Part shown: piece by piece, positions 38,307 through 47,500 of the stretch | Position numbering within the stretch: the first letter of the stretch is position 1 | Layout: every line of letters begins with the position of its first letter | Assembly (NCBI RefSeq): GCF_900316465.1 | Contig: NZ_ONDD01000003.1 | Coordinates: 57,864-121,863 of the forward strand | Reading direction: 5' to 3' | DNA: 64,000 bases | From: an uncultured Fibrobacter sp. | Lineage (GTDB): Bacteria > Fibrobacterota > Fibrobacteria > Fibrobacterales > Fibrobacteraceae | The notes under the pieces: generated by a model | The model's database searches: none | The model's input: only the letters and a program-made list of their open reading frames with translations | Told to the model about the DNA's origin: nothing | Program-made: the position numbers and the translations under genes

Positions 38307-39771
38307 TATCGTTAATCTTTTGCCCGTGATTTTGGTTGCCGCAGGCGCCCTGGTGTCGCTTGCTGCTGAACCGTTCATCAAAGACGAAAACAAACACAAG
38401 GTGCTTCCTTGGGTGGCAAGCTTCTTTATCGCGCTTGCTGTCGGTGCTTACTACCTGACGACGAACGACACGTTCATGGACTTGTATGCCATGGACCCGA
38501 TTCGCCGCGTGCTCGGTGCATCTGTTCTCCTGTGCGCTTTCCTTGGCATTTCGAGCCTCCAGTGGACTCTCGGTCATGAAAAGTTCAAGGGTGGTGAAGC
38601 TTACGGTCTGTTGATGCTTGCCACTGCCGGTGCGCTTCTAATGACCCAGTCCATCGACTTCTTGGCTCTCTACCTGGGCATGGAACTTTCCAGCTTCCCG
38701 ATTTATGCCTTGGTGGGTCTGCGCCGCAAAGACGTGAACGCAAACGAAGGTGCCTTCAAGTACTTTGTTTCCGGTGCCATTTTCAGCGTCATCTTCCTTT
38801 ACGGTGTCGCTCTCATTTATGGTGCTACCGGTTCTACGCATATCTTTGCCTCTGTTATCGCTGGCCGCGGCCTGCTTTACGGCTTGGGCGTTCTCCTGGC
38901 TTTGTTTGTCCTCCTGTTCAAGGCGGGTGCCGCTCCGGTGCACTTCTGGGTGGCTGACGTCTATACGGGAGCCTCTGTGGCTGTGACCGGCTTTATGGCC
39001 GCCGTCGTCAAGGTCGGTGCGCTTGCCGCTCTCGGTACGCTTTGGCTGGGCTCGCTGGTGACCCGCATCGGTTCTGCTCCGGCTTGGAACCTCGCCGAGC
39101 AGGTGACCATCCACAGCGAAAACAAGAGCTTGTTCTATGTGATCGTAGTGGTGTCGTTGCTTTCTATGGCCATCGGTGCTTTTGGCGGTCTCGCCCAGAA
39201 GTCTATCCGCCGCATTATGGCATACTCCGCCGTGATGAACGCAGGCTTTATCGTAATCGGCCTCTTGCTTCCGGATTATGCAACCGAAGGTACGGTGCAG
39301 ATGGGTGCCATGTTCTACTTCTTGATTACCTACGCCATCGGTAGTGCCGGTGCTTTGGCCGGTATTGCTTACCTTGCTGGCAAGGACGACAAGAACGAAT
39401 CTCTGGAAGATATCCAGGGCCGTGGCCGCAAGCGCCCCTACGTGGCTGTCGCTACGACGGTTTGCTTGGCAAGCCTTGCAGGTATGCCGCCTGTTGCTGG
39501 TTTCCTCGCCAAGTTCACGCTCTTTACCGATGCCCTTTCGGGTGGACTCGGTGTAATCGCAGCGATTGCCTTTGGCCTTTCGCTCGTGGCCGCAGTGTTC
39601 TACCTGCGCATCGCCTTTGTGCTGTTCATGCCGATCCAGGCTGAATGCGCATGTAAGTGCTGCTGCGGCAAGAATACGGCTTTTGCCTACTTGCTTCGCT
39701 TTGCGGTGACCCTTGCTGCAATCGCGCTCATCTTCATCGGAATTTTCCCGAAGTATGCGCTGATTGTGTAA
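38299..39771 (+). CDS. nuoN: NADH-quinone oxidoreductase subunit N
   Basis: 490 residues, the third antiporter-like subunit. Recognisable parts are FLALYLGMELSSFPIYALVG, FKAGAAPVHFWVADVYTGASVAVTGFMA and IRRIMAYSAVMNAGFI. Before the final helix the loop contains a Cys cluster (Cys450, 452, 454, 455, 456 in ECACKCCCGKN), unusual for this subunit. ATG 38299 is chosen over 38236 because GAGGAGG lies just upstream and the earlier codons fall within the nuoM tail. A terminator ends the operon. Confidence 0.95.
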   Translation: MSNIVNLLPVILVAAGALVSLAAEPFIKDENKHKVLPWVASFFIALAVGAYYLTTNDTFMDLYAMDPIRRVLGASVLLCAFLGISSLQWTLGHEKFKGGEAYGLLMLATAGALLMTQSIDFLALYLGMELSSFPIYALVGLRRKDVNANEGAFKYFVSGAIFSVIFLYGVALIYGATGSTHIFASVIAGRGLLYGLGVLLALFVLLFKAGAAPVHFWVADVYTGASVAVTGFMAAVVKVGALAALGTLWLGSLVTRIGSAPAWNLAEQVTIHSENKSLFYVIVVVSLLSMAIGAFGGLAQKSIRRIMAYSAVMNAGFIVIGLLLPDYATEGTVQMGAMFYFLITYAIGSAGALAGIAYLAGKDDKNESLEDIQGRGRKRPYVAVATTVCLASLAGMPPVAGFLAKFTLFTDALSGGLGVIAAIAFGLSLVAAVFYLRIAFVLFMPIQAECACKCCCGKNTAFAYLLRFAVTLAAIALIFIGIFPKYALIV

Positions 39772-39808
39772 TTCGCGAATAGCTTTAGCAATCCTTAAAG
39801 AATTGATT

Positions 39809-39834
39809 AAGCCCGCTTTCGAGCGGGCTTTTTC
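39809..39834 (+). terminator. Rho-independent terminator of the nuo operon
   Basis: A perfect 8-bp stem AGCCCGCT-TTCG-AGCGGGCT (39810-39829) followed by TTTT, 38 bp after the nuoN stop. Confidence 0.9.
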
Positions 39835-39855
39835 TGTGCTTTGTAAAAATAATGC

Positions 39856-39886
39856 TTGAGAAAGCAGTACTTTTCTTATATATTTG
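39856..39886 (+). promoter_or_regulatory. Bacteroidota-type promoter for fibro-slime gene 1
   Basis: TTG at 39856-39858, exactly 20 bp, then TATATTTG at 39879-39886, a perfect TAnnTTTG. The start point should fall near 39892, giving a leader of about 35 nt with TAGGAGA before ATG 39927. A nearly identical block lies at 42622-42652. Confidence 0.6.
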
Positions 39887-39890
39887 TTAC

Positions 39891-39911
39891 ATGCACTCAG
39901 AAAATATTTAA
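39891..39911 (+). other. Six-codon minigene (MHSENI-stop) at the predicted transcript start
   Basis: ATG CAC TCA opens at the predicted 5' end and reads six codons to TAA at 39909-39911, 15 nt before the fibro-slime ATG. The same ATGCACTCA in the sister promoter at 42657 is the actual start of a 628-residue gene. Whether this copy is translated is unknown. Confidence 0.3.
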
Positions 39912-39926
39912 TCTAGGAGACTCATA

Positions 39927-42521
39927 ATGAACAAAAGACTATTAATGGCTGTGAGCCTTGCTTTTGCTCAAATGGTGTGTGCTCAGGCCACGAAACATTT
40001 CTTTGTGATGATTTCGCCTGACTTTGAAGAATGGATGTCTGCCGTACCGATGATCAGTATGGATGGTGGAATGACGGGTAAAGCCATGACCGCTGTAGAT
40101 GATATGTGCGGTTGGTTTTCTTATGCATTTACCGGTGAAGAACTTACGGACAACGTGGTGCTTTACCGTGATGACGACACTGAACGAGAAGACGTAATAG
40201 GTGTGAATGGTAACTGGGAAACCGCTGCCACGGCTCAACCGATAGCGTTGAAAATGCTCTTTAATATGGGAGTTGATTCCCTGTTCTTTGTACCAGACGA
40301 AGATCAGAAAACCAATGGCGATGGTTACTACTACAGCAAGGCGGAAGTAGACGGTATAGAAGGTACCTGCTCTTATGTTTTGGCCTCCATTATTTACGAT
40401 ACTGATGCTAGTCTGCATCCGGCATTCTCTTGCTATTCCGCTAGTGGCAAAGATTGCCAGCAAGGAGCCTTGGATGTAAAAGCTGTGGCCGCACAGGAAG
40501 CCGCATATGCTTGCTTTGGTGTGACTCAGGGCCTTGTGTATTCAACTCTTGATGCGACTGTTCCTCAGTCCCAGAGAAAGCCGAAATTGAGTGCTAGCGG
40601 CAAGAAGTGCTTTATTGATGAAAAATACTTTAATATGTTGTTTAATTATACTCCGGGCGTGAACGAAAAGAGCTGCTTTGACATGCCGTTCAAGCGCGCC
40701 AAGGATGGCAAGTGGGAATTCGACTCCGATTACTATACAAGCCCGGGAACTTCTGCACAGGGTGGTTTTTATCCGGTAGAAACGACTACCGATGCAACAA
40801 TCCTTGCTGCTGACCCGACTCAGACCCCGCTCAAGGCTGCTCGTACTAAGCGTACTGCTGATGGTCCGGTGTTTTATAGTTCGGCTCTCCGTGCCGAAGA
40901 TCCTATTGAAGGAGTTCCTGTAATTGATATTCTTTGTAATGGTCCGGGTTGGAATGGCGGCATGGATTGCGAAGGTCTCTTTGCCGATGGTGAAAGCACA
41001 ACTGAGCCAATTTCCAGCTTCCTCGGATTAAGCGCATATGCCTGTATTTTTGGTTGGAGCTGCCCCCAAGATCCCCCTGAAGGTTGGGCTTTCTATAATG
41101 GAGAACCGCGCTGGACATCTAAGGTAAATGATGATGGCACTGGTGGCCGTAATCAGCATTACTGTTTAGAATCTCATGCTAAATTTGTTTATAAGCCCGG
41201 TCTGAAATTTAGCTTCCGTAGTGAGGGGGGTGATGCTTGGGTCTTTGTTGATAACAAACTTGCTGTGGATCTTGGAGGCGTTCATTTATCGGCGCCGGGT
41301 TATGTGGACCTAGATAATTTTAAAGGATTAAGTGGTTCATTTGTTGCAGGAAACCAGTATGACCTAGACATCTTCTACTGCGATCGCCGTACTACTATGG
41401 CAGGCCTGCGTATCAAGACAAATGCATACATTTCGCGGAAGACTGCTATTAGCGTGAAGGGTAAAAAGAATCCGACAAATCCCGCTGAAACGTCTTACGA
41501 AATCTGCTACACGGCGACAGGCGATGGTTCTTGCGCTTCTGCTCTGACGGGTTCTGACGAAGGAAAAACCTATTGCGGCTCCGAGCTTCTGGAGGCGGGC
41601 GTAATTCCCTCTTACACGCTCGTGAACGGTAACAATATTACCGAAAACGTCGTTCCTGATTTTGAAGATGTTTCTACTTCGGGTGTGTACAAATGCGGTA
41701 TCAATTTGACGAATCCTGCCACTCCGAAAGTGGACATGGATAAGTTGTGCTTGGGTGGTGGCCGTTATACCTTGTTCGTGACTATTGGTGGCAAGTCCAA
41801 GAAGGTGGCTGCCTTCCGTATGAGTAGCGATGTAGACGTGGTCTTTGCAAACGGTGTCGCCAAGGATACGAACGGTGTTGCCCTTAAGGATGGTAAGTAC
41901 ATCGTGGAAATCTCCGCCGTGGCTGGTGAAATGATTCCGATCTATATCTCCAATGTTGCTTCTGACGCCGATTCCAAAGACGTTGAAATCCTCCCGCAGG
42001 AGGCCATCGGTGCTGAATACACGCTTTCTTTTGATAAGTTGATGAAAGTGTATAGAAAGAGTGTTGACTCAAAGGGGAAGGAAACGTTCCAGAAGATTAG
42101 TTCTGGTGAAATGCTGACGATCGGAGAGTCCGGTATTGATACCCTCTATGCCACAGTCGATAAGGAAGATATGTCCGATTCTGTCCAGTCCTTCGAAGTG
42201 AGCGTAATGGGTAGACCCAACAGCTTGAAGCTGATCTTCGCCCTGTCAGAGGAACTTATTGAAGATAAAATTCCTGTTAAGCGGAATATTGATTTCGCTG
42301 CGCATTCTTTCCGCGTGAGCATGACTGGTCCGCTCCAGTTTACCATTGTGATGAATGAGTCTGTCGCATCGATCAAGAAAAATTTTGCGGTGATGGATCT
42401 GCAGGGCCGAATTGTACAACAGGGTGTAATCAATTCTACGGAGACCACTGTACCGGTGTTGTCGTCCGGCACCTATGTGGTCAAAGTTGGCCAGGAATTG
42501 CAGCGAATCAACGTTCGGTAG
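39927..42521 (+). CDS. Fibro-slime domain surface protein 1
   Basis: 864 residues with a signal peptide ending near VCAQ (residue 20). The fibro-slime domain lies at about 340-500: HAKFVYKPGLKFSF, DAWVFVDNKLAVDLGGVHL, GYVDLDNFKG and YDLDIFYCDRRTT are its hallmarks; it resembles PA14-like sugar-binding folds. The N-terminal third (ATKHFFVMISPDFEEWMSAVPMIS) is shared with the paralogue at 44553. The C-terminus ends SGTYVVKVGQELQRINVR, the sorting-like domain. In Fibrobacter, proteins of this type are associated with the outer membrane and with cellulose adhesion. It has its own promoter and terminator. Confidence 0.85.
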   Translation: MNKRLLMAVSLAFAQMVCAQATKHFFVMISPDFEEWMSAVPMISMDGGMTGKAMTAVDDMCGWFSYAFTGEELTDNVVLYRDDDTEREDVIGVNGNWETAATAQPIALKMLFNMGVDSLFFVPDEDQKTNGDGYYYSKAEVDGIEGTCSYVLASIIYDTDASLHPAFSCYSASGKDCQQGALDVKAVAAQEAAYACFGVTQGLVYSTLDATVPQSQRKPKLSASGKKCFIDEKYFNMLFNYTPGVNEKSCFDMPFKRAKDGKWEFDSDYYTSPGTSAQGGFYPVETTTDATILAADPTQTPLKAARTKRTADGPVFYSSALRAEDPIEGVPVIDILCNGPGWNGGMDCEGLFADGESTTEPISSFLGLSAYACIFGWSCPQDPPEGWAFYNGEPRWTSKVNDDGTGGRNQHYCLESHAKFVYKPGLKFSFRSEGGDAWVFVDNKLAVDLGGVHLSAPGYVDLDNFKGLSGSFVAGNQYDLDIFYCDRRTTMAGLRIKTNAYISRKTAISVKGKKNPTNPAETSYEICYTATGDGSCASALTGSDEGKTYCGSELLEAGVIPSYTLVNGNNITENVVPDFEDVSTSGVYKCGINLTNPATPKVDMDKLCLGGGRYTLFVTIGGKSKKVAAFRMSSDVDVVFANGVAKDTNGVALKDGKYIVEISAVAGEMIPIYISNVASDADSKDVEILPQEAIGAEYTLSFDKLMKVYRKSVDSKGKETFQKISSGEMLTIGESGIDTLYATVDKEDMSDSVQSFEVSVMGRPNSLKLIFALSEELIEDKIPVKRNIDFAAHSFRVSMTGPLQFTIVMNESVASIKKNFAVMDLQGRIVQQGVINSTETTVPVLSSGTYVVKVGQELQRINVR

Positions 42522-42542
42522 TTTCTAAAACAGGCTAAATCA

Positions 42543-42571
42543 AAAATCGGTCCGAATTCGGGCCGATTTTG
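42543..42571 (+). terminator. Terminator after fibro-slime gene 1
   Basis: A 12-bp stem with one G-T wobble (42543-42554 and 42559-42570) around an AATT loop, its 3' arm ending in four T. It separates the gene from the next promoter. Confidence 0.7.
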
Positions 42572-42621
42572 TCGTATAGGGCAAAGGTCGGGGGCTTTCT
42601 CTGCACTTTGTAAAAAAATAC

Positions 42622-42652
42622 TTGCGAAAGATGTGCTTTTCTTATATATTTG
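42622..42652 (+). promoter_or_regulatory. Duplicated promoter directly abutting a leaderless start
   Basis: TTG at 42622-42624, 20 bp, then TATATTTG at 42645-42652. Only four bases (ATAC) separate the -7 element from ATG 42657, so the transcript should begin at or within a few bases of the start codon. The flanking 65 bp matches the block at 39839-39903. Confidence 0.6.
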
Positions 42653-42656
42653 ATAC

Positions 42657-44543
42657 ATGCACTCAAAAATATCTTTATTCGTTTTAAGTTTCCTTCTGCT
42701 GCCGGTATTTACGGTTGCTAAGCAGATTGCCGTTCTAGAAACTGTCGCGCAAAGTGATTTGCTGACACTTCAAGAAAAACAGTACCTGACCGATGTTCTG
42801 CGAGGGGAGGCGGTTAATGTATTGCCCGCCGAACAGGATTGGACGGTTATGACGCGTGAAAGCATTAACGCCTTGTTGCCTCCTGAGAAAGTGGCTGAAG
42901 AATGTGAGGGCGCCTGTATTGTTGAAACGGGCAAGGCTGTTTCTGCAGATTTTGTTGCCCAGGCTCGTGTGATAAAATTTGGTTCTTCGCTGGCCATTAG
43001 TGTAGAACTTTATGAAATGACCGAGAATAAGTTGGTGTCGAGCTTTAATGGCCGAGGCGCGAATGTTGAAGATATTGAAAAAATCATTAAGGAACAATCT
43101 CCGGATTTTTTCAAGAAAGCTTGTGGTTCGGCTTGTGACAACCAGAGCGCCGTTGAAGAAGCTCCTATAGGGCATCAGCGCGTTATTGTAGAAATAGAAA
43201 CGGACCCTTCTGGGGCAGTTCCTATGGTAGATGGCAAAGCTATTAAATGTACTAGCACGCCTTGTAAGGCCCTGTTAGAAGTGGGTGAACATCGTTTGAC
43301 TCTATCAAAAAAACTTTTTGAGGATAAAGATTCGCTTGTAAATATCGTTGAAAATAATCAGAAACTTTCGTTGAAATTGGAATCAAATGCGGGTTCGCTG
43401 GCTTTAAAACCTGTTATGCCGGGAAAGTTTGATCAGAATCAGGCGAAAGTTAAGATCGATGGAGAAAAAGGACAACTCGGAATCAATGAACTTGCACCCG
43501 GTGCTCATAAGGTTGTTATCAAACATCCTTGCTATGATCCGATAAAGTTAGAAGCAACGGTTGAAAAAGGTAAAGTCTCGATATTCAGTGATACATTGAA
43601 ACGCGGTGTCGGTGGCTTGGAATTGGAGGCCCATCAGGGTGGTAAACCGCAATCGGTGCCGGTTTATTTTGATGGAGTCAAGGTGGGCGTAACCCCGTTC
43701 TCGGGAGAAGTCCCGTTGTGTGCGAAAATAGAGGTTGGTGATTCGTCTAATCGAGAATCGGTTCTTGCTGATTTGAAATGGCGTGAAGTCGTTAAGGTTG
43801 TTCATGAAATGAAATCGTCCAAGGAGAATCCTGTTGCACCGCAGAAAGAAACGGCTAAACCTAAAGACCAGAAAAAGCCTCTAAAGAAAAGGTTCTGGGC
43901 GGGCTCTTATATTGCAGCAACCTATAATGATTTCTACGGAACAGAATTCGGTTTTGGAAATTTGAAATCCGGTGATGATTATACGCTGAAGGTGGATGGT
44001 GCTGATGATCTTCTGGGCAATTATTGGGGAGTCGGCTTAAATGTCGGTATCAGTGGACTTTATTTGTTCAACCCGATGCTTGCGCTTCACGCTGATTTAG
44101 GTGTTGCGTCTAGGCGCGGTTCTGGAAAATCGGATGTCTCTGTAAAAGTGTTCTGGGATGATGTTACTCGCCAGCCTGAAAAGTCTGACTTGGAACTGGA
44201 ATACTATGTTCGACAAATCAATATTGATGTTCCGTTGGCATTGCGTGTGATGTTGCCGAAGTCGACCTATGCAGAACTGGGACCGATGATGTCGTTCAAT
44301 CTGTATTCCAAGACTAAGTTCTCTGTAACGGATGTTTATGGTACAGAAGATTTCAGGGAACATGACTGCTTTAACGCCTTTGAACTAGCAATTGTGAGCG
44401 GGGTAGGCGTAACGCGTCCCTTTGGCAAAACAATGCTTGATGTTGGTTTGCGCTTTGTTGTTGGTGTGACTCCTCTTAGCGATGGGGATGATTCGCCGAG
44501 AACTTGGCAGTGGCAGTTGAACGTAGCATATTGGTTTATTTAG
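42657..44543 (+). CDS. PEGA-domain outer-membrane protein with TolB/FlgO-like N-terminus and beta-barrel C-terminus
   Basis: 628 residues. A signal peptide (MHSKISLFVLSFLLLPVFTVA) is followed by a domain (about 22-165: IAVLETVAQ...VMTRESINALLPPEK) resembling the CsgG/FlgO/TolB-N type found in envelope proteins. PEGA-like repeats follow (about 175-390: VEIETDPSGAVPMVDG, and VYFDGVKVGVTPFSGEVPL), then a Pro/Lys linker and a C-terminal region (about 415-628) of alternating strands ending WQWQLNVAYWFI, like an outer-membrane barrel. No Shine-Dalgarno precedes the only possible ATG, which lies at the predicted transcript start. It sits between two fibro-slime genes and may anchor or assemble them; that role is inference. 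Confidence 0.78.
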   Translation: MHSKISLFVLSFLLLPVFTVAKQIAVLETVAQSDLLTLQEKQYLTDVLRGEAVNVLPAEQDWTVMTRESINALLPPEKVAEECEGACIVETGKAVSADFVAQARVIKFGSSLAISVELYEMTENKLVSSFNGRGANVEDIEKIIKEQSPDFFKKACGSACDNQSAVEEAPIGHQRVIVEIETDPSGAVPMVDGKAIKCTSTPCKALLEVGEHRLTLSKKLFEDKDSLVNIVENNQKLSLKLESNAGSLALKPVMPGKFDQNQAKVKIDGEKGQLGINELAPGAHKVVIKHPCYDPIKLEATVEKGKVSIFSDTLKRGVGGLELEAHQGGKPQSVPVYFDGVKVGVTPFSGEVPLCAKIEVGDSSNRESVLADLKWREVVKVVHEMKSSKENPVAPQKETAKPKDQKKPLKKRFWAGSYIAATYNDFYGTEFGFGNLKSGDDYTLKVDGADDLLGNYWGVGLNVGISGLYLFNPMLALHADLGVASRRGSGKSDVSVKVFWDDVTRQPEKSDLELEYYVRQINIDVPLALRVMLPKSTYAELGPMMSFNLYSKTKFSVTDVYGTEDFREHDCFNAFELAIVSGVGVTRPFGKTMLDVGLRFVVGVTPLSDGDDSPRTWQWQLNVAYWFI

Positions 44544-44552
44544 TGGAGGGGT

Positions 44553-47500
44553 ATGAATATGAAGTCAATGTTTAAGACGATTCTTTCAACTATGCTCCTG
44601 GCGCTTGCTGGGCAGAGCGCATTTGCTTTGGATGGTCGGGTTTGCGCCGAAGGAACCATTTACCTGAATGCCCCGGCATCTTGGACGGAAGCTTATGCTT
44701 TTGCTGGCGGCACATTTGTTCCTTTTGAAAAACAAGCTGATGGCTGGTGGACCGTTTCTTCTTCCCAAGTTGGTATGGGACCGGATGACTCGTTCATAAT
44801 TACCTCGGCAAAAAATGACTTCTGTCAGAAGCCAGGCATCACAAGCTTGGAATGGGACCAGGGGCAATGTTCCTATCAGGCTACGATTCCTTGTAGCAAG
44901 ACGGGTGACCTTTATGTTTTTGAAAATCCGACGAATCCGGGAAAGACCGTGTATAGCGAAAATCCGCCTAATGCAAAGCATTTCTTTGTGATGATTCCGC
45001 CGGATTATGAAGAATGGATGTCTGCTGTGCCGATGATTAGTATAGATGGTGGTCAGACGGGTAAGCCCATGACTGCTGTAGATGACATGTGCGGTTGGTA
45101 TTCTTATGTATTCTTTAATGAAGAAATCACAGATAATGTGGTACTTTTCCGTGACAGCGATCTTGAACGTGAAGATATGATTGGCATGAATGGTAACTGG
45201 GAAATGAGTGCCTCTGCACAGCCGATCGCTTTGAACATGCTTTTTTCTTTAGGGTCAGATTCGGTCTTCTTTGTTCCTGATCAAGAACAGAAAACCAATA
45301 ACGATGGCCTCTATTATAGCAGGGCCGAAGTTGATGGTATCGAAGGTAGTTGCTCTTATTCCTTGGCGGCCATTATTTATGACACAGATGCCAGTCTGCA
45401 TCCGGCATTTTCTTGCTGGTCTATGGGGGGTGAAGGCTGTCAGGGCATTTCTGGTACGGCTGCTCAGGGTGTTGATAAGAAAATTGCTGTTAACGCTATT
45501 AACGACTGTATTGGTGTGATTTCGGGTATTGTGGCTGATGAACTTGATGAAACTGTTCCACAGTCCCAAAGAAAGCCGAAGATGGGCAGGAACGGTAAGA
45601 AATGCTTTATTGATGAAAAGTATTTTAACCAGTTGTTCAACTATACCAAGGGCGTGAATGAAAAGAGCTGCTTCGATATGCCGTTCAAGCGCGCCAAGGA
45701 TGGCAAGTGGGAATTCGATTCCGACTATTATACCAGCCCGGGACTTACCGTACAGGGTGGTTTCTACCCGGTAGAAACTTCCACCGATTTGTCTATTCTT
45801 TCTGCTGATCCGAATCAGACTCCCGTTCCTGCTGCCCGTACCAGGCGTGCGGCAGAAGGCCCGGTGTTCTATGGTCCGGCTCTCCGTGCTGAAGATCCTA
45901 TTGAAGGTGTTCCTGTAATTGATGTTTTGTGCAACGGTCCCGGTTGGGACAGGGGCATGAATTGCGAAGGTCTCTTTGCCGATGGTGAATCCACATCTTC
46001 TGCAATCATATCTCATCTTAATCTTGGTGTAAGTGCATGTGTACTTGGCTGGAGTTGTTCTTATGATGCTCCGAAGGGTTGGGCATTCTTTGTTGATGGA
46101 ACTGAAACAAGGACTACTAGTGAAATGGGGTATCCTCGCTGGACGTCAAAGGAAAATGCTGCCGGTACCGGTGGTCGTAACCAGCATTTCTGCTTCGAAT
46201 CTCATGCCAAGTTTACTCATAAGCCAGGGCTGAGATTTAGCTTCCGTGGTGACGATGATATTTGGGTCTATGTTGACAACAAACTTGCCGTGGACCTTGG
46301 TGGTACTCATTTGGCCGCCCCGGGTTATGTGAACCTTGACAATTTCAAGGGAAAGAGTGGAGCCCTTGTGGTTGGAAACCAGTATGACCTCGATATTTTC
46401 TTCTGTGACCGTCGCACCACAATGAGTAACGTGCGTATCAAGACGAACATGTACATCCAGCAGAAGACCGCTATTCAGGTGAAAACGACAAAGGATAAAC
46501 AGAATCCGGCTGAAGTGTCTTATGATGTTTGCTACACCAAGTCGGGCGATGGCTCTTGCGCTGCGGCTATGACGGGAGACCAGATGGGAGAAACTTATTG
46601 CGGTGACCAAATTACGAATGCCGCTATGAATATTTCTTATACTCTTGTCTATGGAAACAAGCTTACTTCTGAACCGGTGCCTGGTTTTGAAAATGTCTCT
46701 ACTCCGGGCGTGTACAAGTGCGGTATTGATTTGACTTCTTTGACTGCTCCGAAGGTGGATAAAGAAAAGGTGTGCTTGGCTGGTGGCCGCTATACACTGT
46801 TCATGAATATCGATGGCAAGTCCCAGAAAATGGCAACCTTCCGTGTGAGTGGCGATGTAGATGTTGTTTATGCAGATGGTGTGGCTAAGGATACGAATGG
46901 TGTTGACATTCCGGGAGGTAAGTACAATTTGCAGACTTCCGCTATAGCTGGCCAATTTGTTCCTATCTATGTATCTTCTATCACTCCAGCCGAAGGCAAT
47001 ACGAATGGCGTTGAAATCTTCCCGCAGGATGCTATCGGTGTGGAATACACGCTTACATACGACAAGGCACTGAGTCTTTGGTATGAGTCCGTGACGCCCG
47101 ATGGTACGATTCGTACAAAGCTTGCCTCAGGTGAAAAACGTGTTATTGGACCCGCTGGTATTGATACGCTCTATGCGACTGTCAACATGGACGACATGAC
47201 TGCTCCTATCCAGACATTCAAGGTGGGGGTGGCTGGCCGTGAAAATGCCGTGTCGATTAGCTTCTATCTGCCGCAGATTGCCTTTATTGAATCTATCCCG
47301 GAAGAAGGTGCCAGCGCCATGGTTGTTAGGGGCCAGACTCCGAATGCTGATGGCTCTTACGAAGAACTCTGGGCCGGTTCTGTGTATGATTTACACCTTG
47401 CCGTGTTGAAACCCAATGATGACGGTTCTTACAGCCTCTGCTTGACGGAATGTAACGGCCTCAAGATTCATAAGGGATCGATGACTTCTCCGAAGATTGA

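Noticed and set aside
34672..38399. Long minus-strand open frames opposite nuoL and nuoM (653 and 601 codons), with similar ones opposite nuoD, nuoF and nuoG
   Set aside because: The His/Glu/Gln-rich composition is what reverse-complemented membrane-protein codons give, and the plus-strand genes are unmistakable.
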